From contig NZ_JAANIH010000061.1 in NCBI RefSeq assembly GCF_014529705.1, positions 1 through 53,379 of the forward strand: 53,379 nt of DNA, given 5' to 3'. The position numbers and the translations under genes were made by a program. This document shows positions 1-9,098 of this stretch, piece after piece; the stretch's first letter is position 1, and each line of letters starts with the position of its first letter. Under the pieces are notes generated by a model. The model made no database searches and was not told where the DNA came from. It worked only from the letters and a program-made list of their open reading frames with translations. Source of the DNA: Bradyrhizobium campsiandrae (GTDB taxonomy: Bacteria > Pseudomonadota > Alphaproteobacteria > Rhizobiales > Xanthobacteraceae).

Positions 1-1389
1 CTGTTGTCCCTCCACACGCAACTTCAACGATTTCCAACGCGTGGATCAACAGATTGCAATCCGTCGCGCCAACGCTTTGCAATCCGTCCCTCCAAATCTT
101 TGCGAATGGGACGTAGACGTCGCTTACACCATTTCCGGTCTTCAGGCCATTGCAGTTGAGGATGCCGGCGATAAGGTCGTCATTAGCGATAAGCACGAGC
201 TGACGCACGGCGGTGATCACATCGGCGGATGTGCTGTTCCGTTGACCGCGGCGGCGCTTGGGCAGGCGCATCTCGCTGTGCACACCGCCCATCCAGTGGA
301 TCACGAGAACGATCTCGGCGGCTGCGTCGTCGATATCGGCCACCACTTCATGGATGATGGGCGCACGATGCGCTCCTTCAGCCTTCAGCCGCGCATCGGT
401 CGTCGGTGCGGACCAGACGGTCTTGAGGTTCGACGCCAGTGATTGAGCGTGAGAGGATCGACGGCGGCAACGGGCATGGCTGCATCATGTGTCGCGATCT
501 TGGCCTCGACCTCCGCCACGTGTGTGAGCGCCTTGTTCCAGCGCGCCTCCAGTTCGCCCGCGACCAGCCCATTGGCTGGATCGGCAGCATCGTATTGCCG
601 GAAGGCGCGGTCGGCGGCGTAACGCGCCGCTTCGAGGTCGCGGCCGAGAGCGTCGCGCACTTGATCCCGCCGCTGGCCCGCCTCCTGCTCGGCGGCTGTG
701 GCGGCGGCGACCGCGCCAGGGCCGACTACAGTCAGCAACGCATTCTCGATGGCGTCGTCAACACGCAGACCGCCGAAGGCGATGCAATGAGGGGCGCCAT
801 TGTCCATCCAGGCCCGGCTGAAGCTGTAGCGCGGGATACCGCGCTTGGCGCCTGTGTACTTCAGCGTCAGCTTGCGTCCGCAACGGTTGCAGCGGACAGC
901 CCGGCGAGGAGCGCGTCGCCAAGCTTGGGCGCGCCGTGATGCCGGCCGTGGGAACGTTGCTGCTGACCATTTTGCGGATCGCTTCCGCCCTCTCCCAGCT
1001 TACGTATACTTCGTGCGCATTCGGCATCAGCGCCAGCCAATCAGTCCGCGCCTTGCGATGGATCTTCACGCTGACGCCATCGGCGCTGTATCCCGATGCT
1101 GCGGCAGTCTTACCATAGGCATAGGCCCCGCCGTAGATTGGATTGTCGATCATCCATCCGGTGGATGGTGGCGTAGTTGGGACGCCGCCAGGTCGTGTCT
1201 CCGTTGTTTTGCCTCACCGGCAGATTGATCGTGCTCATGGAACCAGCACAGCGCCTGTCGCGCGCTGCCAAGCTCCTGCACCTTGTCGAAGACCAGCATG
1301 ATCGCCTCCTGCACTCGCCGGTCCGGATCCTTCTCATAGCGGTCGCCGGCCTTCACGAAGCCCACCTCCAACTGCGCAAGTTGGGCCAA
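1..1389 (-). pseudogene. Decayed large serine recombinase, C-terminal half
   Basis: Read on the minus strand, three frames together give the C-terminal part of a rhizobial site-specific serine recombinase. First comes the segment with YEKDPDRRVQEAI (about 1389-1150). Then comes the NPIYGGAYAYGKT segment (about 1153-920). A zinc-ribbon part CNRCGRKLTLKYTG and a coiled-coil-like stretch with QYDAADPANGLVAGELEARW follow (about 900-410), and finally HWMGGVHSEMRLPKRRRGQ (about 330-240). At least three frameshifts separate these pieces. The catalytic resolvase domain that should precede them is absent: the sequence stops just downstream of the ABC ATPase at 1403. Below about position 130 the expected C-terminus is replaced by unrelated sequence with short repeats. 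It is therefore a dead remnant of a mobile element. The family assignment comes from these motifs, and the boundaries are approximate. Confidence 0.8.
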
Positions 1390-1402
1390 CTGTAAACAGG
1401 CC

Positions 1403-2902
1403 TTAGTGGATCGCCGCGTACATGATCTTCTCTTCGGTCGCCTCGAGCGCCGAAAACTCCTCCACGACCTTCCCCTGCCTCGAGACGAGGATCCGGTCAG
1501 AGAGGGCCATGATCTCTGGCAGGTAGGAGGAGATGACGACGACCGCCGTCCCCTCGTCGGCGAGCCGGTTGATCAGTTCATGGATCTCGACGATTGCTCC
1601 GACGTCCACCCCCCGCGTCGGCTCGTCGAAGATGACGAGTTTCGGCTCCTGCACGAGCGATTTCGCGATAACGACCTTCTGCTGGTTGCCTCCCGAGAGT
1701 TCGACAACTCTCGCCTGGTTGCTGATCGCGCGCACCTTAAGCTTTTCGGTCCATTTGGCGCCGACTTCCATTCCTTCCCGCTTCGAGAGCAAGGCGCGGC
1801 CCCGGGGAAACTTCGCGAGAAGCCCAAGATAGATGTTCCAGGCGATCGAGGCCGTCTCGAAGAAGCCCTCCACCTTTCGGTCCTCGGTGATATATGCGAT
1901 ACCTGCGCGAACGCCCGGCGCGGGCACCCGGAAACGCACCGGCCTGTCGTTCAAAATGATCTCGCCGCCGTGAAAAAAATCCCGTTTGAGGACGCCCGCG
2001 ACGACCTTGAACGTCTCCGTGCGACCGGCGCCGACGAGACCAAAGACGCCGGTGATTTGACCGGCAAAGACGGAGAGTGAATTGTTCTTTACTGCCGGCG
2101 CCATCTTCAGGTTCTGCACCACGAGGACGCGGGCACCGGCTTTGCGCACCGCCGTCTTGCGAACGCCATAGAGCGTATGGGACAGATCGCGCCCGACCAT
2201 CGCCCGCACGATACGGGCGCGGTCGAATTTCGCCGCATCGTCCGTCACGACGTTCCTTCCGTCCCGTAGCACCGTGATACGGTCGGCGAGCGTCAGCGCT
2301 TCCTCGAGAGCGTGGGAAATGAAGACGACTGACACACCGCGCTTGCGAAGGTCGCGGACGAGATCGAAGAAATACTTCTTTTCCTCGGGGGTCAGCGTCG
2401 CCGTCGGCTCGTCGAAGATGATGATCTTCGCGCGGTGCAGGACGGCGCGCGCGATCTCGACCATCTGCTTCTTCGCCGCGCCGAGAGTACCGACGATCGT
2501 GGTTGGCGGCACGTCGAAATTCAGCGATTGCAGGAATTGCTGCGCGGCAATGTAAACGCCCCTGAGGCGGTTATAAAAGCGCTCCTGCCCGAGAAAGAGG
2601 TTCTGCCCCACCGTCATCGTGGGAACGAGGCTGTTTTCTTGAAACACCATCGCAACGCCGAGATGCCGGGCTTCGAGCGGCGTCTTCGGAGAGGCCTCCG
2701 ACCCGTCGATCGTCATGACACCGGATGTCAAAGTGACAACGCCGGCCATGACTTTGGTCAGTGTCGATTTGCCGGCGCCGTTCTCGCCGACCAGTCCATG
2801 GATCTCGCCCCGCCGAAGCGTGAAGTCGACGTTCTCGATCGCGGGATTGCCGCCGTAGAGCTTCGTCGCCCGGCTCAGGGTGAGAATGTCTTCGCCGCTC
2901 AT
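1403..2902 (-). CDS. Sugar-type ABC transporter ATP-binding protein (RbsA/MglA-like)
   Basis: A 499-residue double-domain ATPase that would power the importer encoded upstream, working on the cytoplasmic face with the two permeases. The first nucleotide-binding domain has Walker A GENGAGKST at residues 39-47, and later IIIFDEPTATLT as Walker B. The second has the degenerate P-loop VFGLVGAGRTE, the signature LSGGNQQKVVIAKSL and LVIFDEPTRGVDVG, as is usual for the CUT2 (ribose/galactose/xylose) family. The length is normal for the family. I chose the ATG at 2902 because MSGEDILTLSRATK starts the first domain, and this ATG overlaps the upstream stop codon in an ATGA junction (2899-2902). The frame stays open further upstream, but that stretch encodes only Arg/Pro-rich sequence antisense in character to the neighbour. 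It is the last gene of the operon. The substrate cannot be read from the sequence. Confidence 0.95.
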   Translation of the reverse strand: MSGEDILTLSRATKLYGGNPAIENVDFTLRRGEIHGLVGENGAGKSTLTKVMAGVVTLTSGVMTIDGSEASPKTPLEARHLGVAMVFQENSLVPTMTVGQNLFLGQERFYNRLRGVYIAAQQFLQSLNFDVPPTTIVGTLGAAKKQMVEIARAVLHRAKIIIFDEPTATLTPEEKKYFFDLVRDLRKRGVSVVFISHALEEALTLADRITVLRDGRNVVTDDAAKFDRARIVRAMVGRDLSHTLYGVRKTAVRKAGARVLVVQNLKMAPAVKNNSLSVFAGQITGVFGLVGAGRTETFKVVAGVLKRDFFHGGEIILNDRPVRFRVPAPGVRAGIAYITEDRKVEGFFETASIAWNIYLGLLAKFPRGRALLSKREGMEVGAKWTEKLKVRAISNQARVVELSGGNQQKVVIAKSLVQEPKLVIFDEPTRGVDVGAIVEIHELINRLADEGTAVVVISSYLPEIMALSDRILVSRQGKVVEEFSALEATEEKIMYAAIH

Positions 2903-4005
2903 GCGCCAAATTCCTTTTCCAGCGAGGCAAGGGAAAGGGCGAGCACGCGGCCCGGACCTTTCGCGATGACGATGAGGTCGTCCCCGAACTCGACGGCGGC
3001 GACGACGCCATGGTTCGAGCCGTCGACCCGGCTGTGCAGCGAGTAGAGCGGGAGGCCTTGCGGGTCGAGCCGGATGATGAGCCCGTAGGAGCGGGGCGGC
3101 GCCCAAGGCTTCAGCATGCCCATTGTCTTGATATGGCCGCCCTGCAGCGGCTCCTTGAAGGAGGCGCCGGAACTCAGGCGTGGCGCGATCCAGTATTGAG
3201 GGTCGATTTCCGCCATCATGCGCTCACGAAAGGCGGGCTCGCGCAGAACGAACTCGATGAGCAGCGTGCGGGCGACGAAGGCTGTGAGCCAGTAGCCGCC
3301 GGCCGCGGCGGGAGAGATGCGCGAGGGATAGACGGGAAGATGCGGCAGAACGATCCTCGTCGCCCCGTCGCGCCCAATGAAAATCAGCCGGTGGCGCCAG
3401 CTTTCGCTAACGAGCGCTCCCTCGCCGAAGGCGCAGGCACCGAACACGTAGTGCAGGCCGTTCGCCATAACCTTTGCCGTTCCGTCGGCCGGATCGAGCC
3501 GATAAACGCGTCCGGTCCGGCCGAGTTCCATAAGGTCGCTTGCCCATTCGTGAACGCCGCGTGTCGTCGATCCGTCGGTCGAGAACAGCATCCCTTCACG
3601 AGTCGGCGAGAGCGCATTAACGGCGCTGAACCCCGTTGCGAAAGTCGCGCGGGGGGCGGGGTCGGCGAGGTTTGCGTAGATGCGCACCTCGCGACCGCCT
3701 AGCGCCACCGCAAGGCCGCTGCCCGGCATGCAGGCGAGGGCGGAGATCGGCTGCTCGAAAACGCGCACCTCGGTCGCCGCGCCCCCCTGGATGGCGAGGA
3801 GCCTCGGTCCGTCGGCGAGGAAGAGACGCGCGCCGTCCGTCGCAAGATCCTCGGGAGCGGCGCACTCGAAAAGGGGCGTTGCCTGCTCGAGCATTTGATT
3901 TGGTTTCAGGGCGCCGTCAAGCGGCGGCACCGCGATCGTGGCGTCTCCACGGCCGAGCAGCCGGTTGGCGAATTCCCATCCTGCCGCAATCACGCCCGCC
4001 CCCAT
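2899..4005 (-). CDS. SMP-30/strictosidine-synthase-like beta-propeller protein
   Basis: A 368-residue protein of the six-bladed propeller type (SMP-30/gluconolactonase/strictosidine synthase-like). It shows the spaced blade pattern APEDLATDGARLFLADG, GRVYRLDPADGTAKVMANGL and YWLTAFVARTLLIEF. The last of these is equivalent to the YWLALVGMRSP region of the domain fused to the neighbouring permease. Known relatives are lactonases, paraoxonase-like hydrolases or strictosidine synthases, and many members have no known substrate. No signal peptide is evident, so it probably acts in the cytoplasm. I chose the ATG at 4005 (MGAGVIAAGWEF) because sequence upstream of it is Arg-rich shadow of the overlapping gene. 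It overlaps the upstream gene by 16 bases and the downstream ATPase by 4, so translational coupling is likely. A lactone-opening role is inference. Confidence 0.85.
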   Translation of the reverse strand: MGAGVIAAGWEFANRLLGRGDATIAVPPLDGALKPNQMLEQATPLFECAAPEDLATDGARLFLADGPRLLAIQGGAATEVRVFEQPISALACMPGSGLAVALGGREVRIYANLADPAPRATFATGFSAVNALSPTREGMLFSTDGSTTRGVHEWASDLMELGRTGRVYRLDPADGTAKVMANGLHYVFGACAFGEGALVSESWRHRLIFIGRDGATRIVLPHLPVYPSRISPAAAGGYWLTAFVARTLLIEFVLREPAFRERMMAEIDPQYWIAPRLSSGASFKEPLQGGHIKTMGMLKPWAPPRSYGLIIRLDPQGLPLYSLHSRVDGSNHGVVAAVEFGDDLIVIAKGPGRVLALSLASLEKEFGA

Positions 4006-6104
4006 CGCCGGTCGTATTGCACGAAACTGGGATCGGCGCCGTCGAGCCTGTAGCGCCCGATGCGGTTGTTGGCGATGCCGCCGAGGTAAAGGAAGCCACG
4101 ATGCTCGCGCATGGAGGTGATCATCGGATGGTTCGCGCCCTTGAAGTCCCATAGGGATTCGAGAATTTCGCCGCGCTCGTTGAATTTGACCACGCAGCCC
4201 GTGTTGAGGTTCGGGAAGAGCCATTCGTCAACCGGCAGGCGCTTGGCCATGCGCGTGCGGAAGCCCGGCATCCGCCAAGCGAGGTCGAGCACGGGGCTGC
4301 GCATGCCGACGAGTGCAAGCCAGTAATTCCCATCGGACGCCAGATTAATATTGTCTGGATAGCCCGGAAGGTTGTCCATAACGACCTCGATTGCGCCCTT
4401 CTTCGGGCCCTCGAACCAATAGCGCTTGACGGAGCAGCCGAAGGTTTCCGCGAATAGGATCGACTGCCCGTCGCTCGCGACGCAGACGCCGTTAGGAAAC
4501 TTTAAGCCGCGCAAGGCGGTGTGCGTTTTTCCGGTGTTCGTGTCGTAGCAGATGATGCGCCCATTGCCGCGCGCCTCGAGCCCATCGATCGGCCACTCGT
4601 CCATTTCGTAGCGGATCGTGGCTTCCGAAAAGAAGACGAGGCCGCCGTCGGTGATGTCGAGATCGTCGGCGAGCCTGAGGCGGCTGTCGTCGTTGACCGA
4701 GGTCATGCTGCGGTTGGTCTCGTCGGTCGCCTTCTCGACGTCGCCGTTCGGCGCGATCCTGTAAAGACCCATGCCGCCGATGCAGATGTAGAGATTATCG
4801 TTGCGGTCGAAGGCCATGCCGAGCGGCTGGCCGCCGATATGCGCAAAGATCTCCATCTGCTGGTAGTCGGGCGCAAGGAAGCGGATGACGTCGCCGTGGC
4901 GCGAGCCAGCGTAGAGATTGTCGTTCCGGTCGAGAATGACGTCTTCCGGCGCTTCGATTCGGCCGAGGCCGATGAGATCGACCTCGCGCAGCCGGTCGTT
5001 CTGCTCGAAGGGACCGCCCATGCCGACTTCGGTCGGGGGAGGCGGCGGCAAATAGTGATAGGTCGGCGCCACGTAGACCTTGCTGATGATGCGCGTGCGG
5101 TTCTTCAGCCAGCGGATATCGATCACTGCGGCGACGAGCAAGATGCTCGCCAGCGCCATGCGGTTGATCCCGCCGCGCGCGTTCATGGTCGTCAGACCAT
5201 TGGTAATCAGAAGCACGATGAGGACGCCGACCGCGGATTTCGTGACCGAGCCCTTGCCGCCGCCGAGCGTGATGCCGCCGAGCACCGTCGCGGTGAGTAC
5301 GATCACTTCGAGGCCGACCCCAATGTCACCGCCGACCGTTCCGAGCCGCGCCGCAAAGAACAGCGCGCCGATCGCGGTGAGCGCGCCGCAGGCGACATAG
5401 CTCAACGCTATCATGCGCCTCACCGGCACACCCGAATTGTAGGCGGAGCGTCGCGACCCGCCGATCGCCGTGATGTGCCAGCCCGGCCGCAGCCGCGTTA
5501 GGAAGAGATGGCCGAATATGGCGACCGCGAGATACGCGATCGCGACGCTCGGGACGCCCAACGCATCCCCGCCGCCCAGGAAATTCCAGGACGGAAAATC
5601 GGGAAAAGCGGCGGCGATCTGGTTCGAGTAGCGCTGAATGAGCAGATCGAAGGCGGATCGGTAGATAATGAGTGTAATGAGGGTCGTAATGAAGGCGCGC
5701 AGCTTCAAATATCCGATGAGAAAGCCATTGATGGCGCCGAGCGCGGCGCCGCAGACGATTGTCGCGGCGGCGGCCGCAGGCACCGGCCAGTTCAGAACGT
5801 TGAGGGTATAGAGCGCGCAGAAGTCGGTGAGGGCAAACATCGAGCCGACGGATAGGTCGATCCCTCCGACGATGACCACGAGCGCCTCGCCAAGGCCGAT
5901 AAAGCCGATTTCCGAGGCTTGTCGCGCTGTGTCGGCGAGGTTGGTTGGGCTCAGGAAGTTATCGATCGTCCGGCTCAGCACGAAGCCGACGATCAAAAGG
6001 ACAATGACGGGGATTGCTGTCTCGGTCCAGCGCTTCGACAGGGTCTCGCCGAGGAGATGATGGGGCCAGTACTGATAACGCCAGCGAGTGAAAGTCTCAC
6101 GCAT
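3990..6104 (-). CDS. ABC permease fused to SMP-30/strictosidine-synthase-like domain
   Basis: A 704-residue fusion. Residues about 25-335 form a hydrophobic CUT2-type permease (BPD_transp_2) with the family motifs VVIVGGIDLSVGS (residues 76-88) and TATVLGGITLGGGKGS. A short linker with a run of six prolines (about residues 352-357) follows. The remaining ~340 residues form a beta-propeller with IEAPEDVILDRNDNLYAGS, LKFPNGVCVASDG, FAETFGCSVKRYWFEGPK and LPGYPDNINLASDGNYWLAL, typical of the strictosidine synthase family. A normal permease of this class has about 320-350 residues, so the C-terminal half is extra. Which side of the membrane the propeller faces decides whether it sees substrate before or after uptake; I cannot determine this. 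The start is uncertain: the ATG at 6104 is preferred, but a TTG at 6179 is in frame. The downstream propeller gene overlaps its end. Confidence 0.9.
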   Translation of the reverse strand: MRETFTRWRYQYWPHHLLGETLSKRWTETAIPVIVLLIVGFVLSRTIDNFLSPTNLADTARQASEIGFIGLGEALVVIVGGIDLSVGSMFALTDFCALYTLNVLNWPVPAAAAATIVCGAALGAINGFLIGYLKLRAFITTLITLIIYRSAFDLLIQRYSNQIAAAFPDFPSWNFLGGGDALGVPSVAIAYLAVAIFGHLFLTRLRPGWHITAIGGSRRSAYNSGVPVRRMIALSYVACGALTAIGALFFAARLGTVGGDIGVGLEVIVLTATVLGGITLGGGKGSVTKSAVGVLIVLLITNGLTTMNARGGINRMALASILLVAAVIDIRWLKNRTRIISKVYVAPTYHYLPPPPPTEVGMGGPFEQNDRLREVDLIGLGRIEAPEDVILDRNDNLYAGSRHGDVIRFLAPDYQQMEIFAHIGGQPLGMAFDRNDNLYICIGGMGLYRIAPNGDVEKATDETNRSMTSVNDDSRLRLADDLDITDGGLVFFSEATIRYEMDEWPIDGLEARGNGRIICYDTNTGKTHTALRGLKFPNGVCVASDGQSILFAETFGCSVKRYWFEGPKKGAIEVVMDNLPGYPDNINLASDGNYWLALVGMRSPVLDLAWRMPGFRTRMAKRLPVDEWLFPNLNTGCVVKFNERGEILESLWDFKGANHPMITSMREHRGFLYLGGIANNRIGRYRLDGADPSFVQYDRRWGRA

Positions 6105-6183
6105 GGAGAGCCGATCGCGATTGGAAAGGGAGAACAACAACGGCGGTCGGAACGGGGAAGCTCCGGCCGCCGGCGTCAACGGT

Positions 6184-7197
6184 TCACTGTTTCAGATCGC
6201 TCAACTTCCAGCAGGCCTTGTCCGCATTGTCCTTCGTGACGTGGACGAGCGTCGAGTAGGCGAGGCCCTTCGTGTCTCCCGGCTTTGTGCCGGAGGACAG
6301 CAGATACTTGATCAGGGCGGCGATTTGCTTGGCCTGGGTCGGAACGTCGTAGCTCAGATCAAGATCGAAATCGCCGGACTTCACGAGGTCGCAAGCGGCC
6401 TTTTGCTCGCCACCGCCCGAGGTCGCGACGAAGACCTTGCCGGTGAGGCCCGCTTCCTTGACCGCCGCGGCCGTGCCGATGTCCATGCCGTCCCAGAAGC
6501 CGATAACGCCGCAAAGATCCGGATTCTGCTTCAGCACCGTCTGGGTGATCGCCTTGGCTTTCGCGGCGTCCCAGTCCGCGGCCTGGCTCGACACGACCTT
6601 GATCTCCGGATGCTTGGCGAGGACATTGTAGACGCCTCTCAGCTGGTAGGCACTCGCCGCCGCCGAGAGAGCGCCCTGCACGATCGCGATCTTGTTCGAC
6701 TTACCTTGGCAAGCCTTGACGACTGCTTCGGTTTCCTGCTCGCCGACCGAGATCCAGTTGGCGCCCACCAGGCCCGCGCTGCGATAAGCCGAACCCATAT
6801 TCACCTGGATGATGAAGATTCCCTCTTTCTCGGCCCGCTGAAAAAGTTTGGCGTAGGTCTGGACGTCCGGGTTGTGGGCAACGATGACCGCGGGCTTCTC
6901 CGAGATAAGTGAGGTCACGGCCTGCGCGCCCGCGTTTGTGTTCCAGTTCGGATCGCGCAACTCGAACTTCATGCCGAGAGGCTCGAGTTCCTTCTTAAGG
7001 CCCGCGAACCAGCCCTCGGTCAGATCGATGTTCATAGCGACCGGGACGAAAGCAACCGCCTTTCCGGCGAGCGCCTCCTTGAAACCCTTTTGGAACGGCT
7101 CGTCGAGCCCCGGCTCCTCCGCAAGTGCATCTGCGGTGACGCCCGCAAGAAATCCGAGAGCAATCGCGCCCGCCTTGATCGCATCCGTCAATCTCAT
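6184..7197 (-). CDS. Periplasmic sugar-type ABC substrate-binding protein
   Basis: A 337-residue binding protein of the periplasmic-binding-protein-4 (ribose/galactose-like) family. A signal peptide spans about residues 1-26, ending ADALA before EEPG. Mature-domain hallmarks are AVAFVPVAMNIDLTEGWF, AVTSLISEKPAVIVAHNPD, CGVIGFWDGMDIGTAAAVKE and GKVFVATSGGGEQKAACD. It would capture the substrate in the periplasm and deliver it to the permeases on either side of it in the operon. A good ribosome site (GGGAGAAG) lies just upstream of the ATG. It is 34 bases downstream of one permease and about 80 bases upstream of the permease fusion. The ligand is unknown. The family includes binders of sugars, but also of autoinducers, inositols and steroid- or aromatic-like acids, so 'sugar' describes only the fold. 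Confidence 0.95.
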   Translation of the reverse strand: MRLTDAIKAGAIALGFLAGVTADALAEEPGLDEPFQKGFKEALAGKAVAFVPVAMNIDLTEGWFAGLKKELEPLGMKFELRDPNWNTNAGAQAVTSLISEKPAVIVAHNPDVQTYAKLFQRAEKEGIFIIQVNMGSAYRSAGLVGANWISVGEQETEAVVKACQGKSNKIAIVQGALSAAASAYQLRGVYNVLAKHPEIKVVSSQAADWDAAKAKAITQTVLKQNPDLCGVIGFWDGMDIGTAAAVKEAGLTGKVFVATSGGGEQKAACDLVKSGDFDLDLSYDVPTQAKQIAALIKYLLSSGTKPGDTKGLAYSTLVHVTKDNADKACWKLSDLKQ

Positions 7198-7231
7198 TGT
7201 TCTTCTCCCAGGTTTTCTCGATATCTTCCCG

Positions 7232-8203
7232 CTAAATGTCTCCCTGTTGGGCTGTCTCCTCGTTTCGCGGGTTGAGGAACGAGTCAGTGATGACAGCCAG
7301 AAGCAGAACGACGCCCTTGATCAGGTTCTGCCCGGCGTAGGGCACGTCCATGATCGTCATGCCGTTGAGCAGCGTTCCGATCAGAAACGTTCCGATGATG
7401 ACGTTGACGACTCCCCCACGGCCGCCGGAAAGGCCGATGCCGCCGAGCACGACGACGAGGATCACATCATAGATGAGCGTCGAGTTGAATATTCGAGTCG
7501 GCATCGAATTGATGGAGGCGGCCATCACGAATCCTGCGAAACACCCGATGAGCGAAGCCAGCACGTACTGGAGCACCACGATCGGCCGCGTCGGGATGCC
7601 GGTCACGCGGGCAGCGTTCGGGTTGTCCCCGATCGCATAAATGTAGGCGCCCCATCGGGTTCGCCTCAAGAAGAATGCCACCGCAGCGCAGGATATCGCG
7701 AACATGATGATCGGAGTCGGCACGCCGAGGATCGAGCCTTGGCCGAGGTTCTGGAAGCCTTCCATCCCCTTGCTCCACTGCACCACGTCGATCGAAAACA
7801 GCGACGCCTGCCCGACGCCCGCGAGGAAAAGGCCGGTCGCCAAAGTCGCAAACAGCGAGGGCACCTCCGCGTAGGCGATCAACCAGCCGTTGACGATGCC
7901 GAAGGCCAGCGAAAGCAGAAGGGCGGTCGCTACCGAGGCGAAAAGGGAATGGCCGTCCTGCACCATCTGCAAAAGTAGACCCGGGGGCACGGCAAGCGCC
8001 GCGATCAGCGAGATGTCGATGCCTCGCCCGAGGACAACGATCGCCATCGCGAGGCCGAGAATGCCGAGAACCGCAACATTCTGGAGGAGCGACAGCATAT
8101 TGGCGGCGGTGAAAAATCCGGGCAAGAACAGCGCGAACGCAAGAAAGAGCGCCGTGAAGACGGCTAATACGATTTCCTGCTGCGTGAGTTTCATGCGCTT
8201 CAT
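7232..8203 (-). CDS. CUT2-type ABC transporter permease (RbsC-like)
   Basis: A 323-residue integral membrane protein of the BPD_transp_2 family with 8-10 hydrophobic segments. Family motifs are AIVVLGRGIDISLIA, RTRWGAYIYAIGDNPNAAR, GIPTRPIVVLQYVLAS and VVVLGGIGLSGGRGGV. It starts MKRMKLTQQEI; its ATG overlaps the TetR stop codon in an ATGA junction (8200-8203), which implies coupled translation with the regulator. With the permease fusion downstream it makes two different permease subunits for one ATPase, suggesting a heterodimeric channel. The length is normal for the family. Confidence 0.95.
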   Translation of the reverse strand: MKRMKLTQQEIVLAVFTALFLAFALFLPGFFTAANMLSLLQNVAVLGILGLAMAIVVLGRGIDISLIAALAVPPGLLLQMVQDGHSLFASVATALLLSLAFGIVNGWLIAYAEVPSLFATLATGLFLAGVGQASLFSIDVVQWSKGMEGFQNLGQGSILGVPTPIIMFAISCAAVAFFLRRTRWGAYIYAIGDNPNAARVTGIPTRPIVVLQYVLASLIGCFAGFVMAASINSMPTRIFNSTLIYDVILVVVLGGIGLSGGRGGVVNVIIGTFLIGTLLNGMTIMDVPYAGQNLIKGVVLLLAVITDSFLNPRNEETAQQGDI

Positions 8204-8928
8204 GAGGCCAGTACCCGCGTTTGGGCGCGCTCCTGAATTCCAAGACCCATCGCGAGCATCTCCGTGACGGCCGCCACATAGGCCTCGATCGAGGTGCCCC
8301 TGTTCCGGTATTTGCCGCGCTTTAGGTACCAGTCCTGCAGGAGCGGCTTGATCAGCGTCGCTGCGAGGTCGGCGTCGGAGACGGCGAAAACGCCATCCTT
8401 GACGCCGCGCCGGATCACATCCGCAAAGATTCCCTCCGTTTGCGCCTCCGTCTCCACCGCGATGTGACGCTCCGCGCGGGGAAACGCCTTGGCCTCCATG
8501 AAGGCGAAAACGAACCAGGGCAGCATCGCTTCCGACAGTCTCACATGCGTGTCGATGAGCCAGGCGAGATGCCGCCGTGCGTCGCTCCTGACTTCGGGAG
8601 ACACATCAACAAGGATGGACGTGACCGTCGGCATGAACTCTCCGAGGATCATCGAGAGGAGCGCAGCCTTGCTGTCGAAATAGGAATAGAGCGCGCCCAT
8701 GCTGACGCCGGAGGCCTTCGATAGATCGCGAAGGCTAGTCGCGTGAAAGCCGCGCCGGTTGCCGAGCCGCAAAGTGGCTTCGATGATCCGCGCGAGTTTG
8801 GCGACGCCGATGTTCGGGTTGCGGACCCGGATCGTCTCATTGTGGCGCTCGAAGATGCGCGCGCACATCGCGCCGGTCGAAACCCTCGCCTCCCACGACG
8901 CGCCCCGCGCAATCGCCACGCGTTTCAT
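8200..8928 (-). CDS. TetR/AcrR-family transcriptional regulator
   Basis: A 242-residue repressor-like protein. The helix-turn-helix lies at about residues 50-95 with the classic pattern IIEATLRLGNRRGFHATSLR, SKASGVSMGALYSYFDSKAA. The C-terminal ligand domain carries LIDTHVRLSEAMLPWF and an interface near LIKPLLQDWYLKRGKYR. It is the first gene of the transporter operon, so it probably controls its own operon and the divergent kinase/dehydrogenase/ligase genes through the palindrome at 9024-9035. The N-terminal extension before the HTH is longer than usual; an in-frame ATG at 8868 is an alternative start. The ligand is probably an acyl-CoA or the transported compound, which is inference from context. 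Confidence 0.92.
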   Translation of the reverse strand: MKRVAIARGASWEARVSTGAMCARIFERHNETIRVRNPNIGVAKLARIIEATLRLGNRRGFHATSLRDLSKASGVSMGALYSYFDSKAALLSMILGEFMPTVTSILVDVSPEVRSDARRHLAWLIDTHVRLSEAMLPWFVFAFMEAKAFPRAERHIAVETEAQTEGIFADVIRRGVKDGVFAVSDADLAATLIKPLLQDWYLKRGKYRNRGTSIEAYVAAVTEMLAMGLGIQERAQTRVLAS

Positions 8929-9023
8929 CCCCAGAGCGTCCTCTTGCCCTCGCCGATAGGCGAGGCAACCTAAAGCATGCCAGACAATTCGTGCAGGCGA
9001 TAGAGAGGGAACGACAAAATTTT

Positions 9024-9035
9024 GAGCGAGCGCTC
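9024..9035. promoter_or_regulatory. Candidate TetR operator in the divergent promoter region
   Basis: A perfect palindrome GAGCG-AG-CGCTC lies in the 170-base gap between the divergent TetR operon (start 8928) and the kinase gene (start 9099). A -10-like TATGCT occurs at 9051-9056, so the palindrome would overlap its -35 region, a good position for repression. Five-base half-sites with a two-base spacer are a plausible size for a TetR-family site. No other comparable palindrome stands out in the gap. Confidence 0.55.
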
Positions 9036-9098
9036 GATTTTTTCTGCCGGTATGCTAGATTTGACATATCAAGCGGGAACCGCGGGCAGGGAGGACGC

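Noticed and set aside
4521..5501. 326-codon plus-strand frame (and 6872-7978)
   Set aside because: They are shadows of the permease fusion and of the binding-protein/permease genes; Arg/Asp/Ala-rich with no domain.
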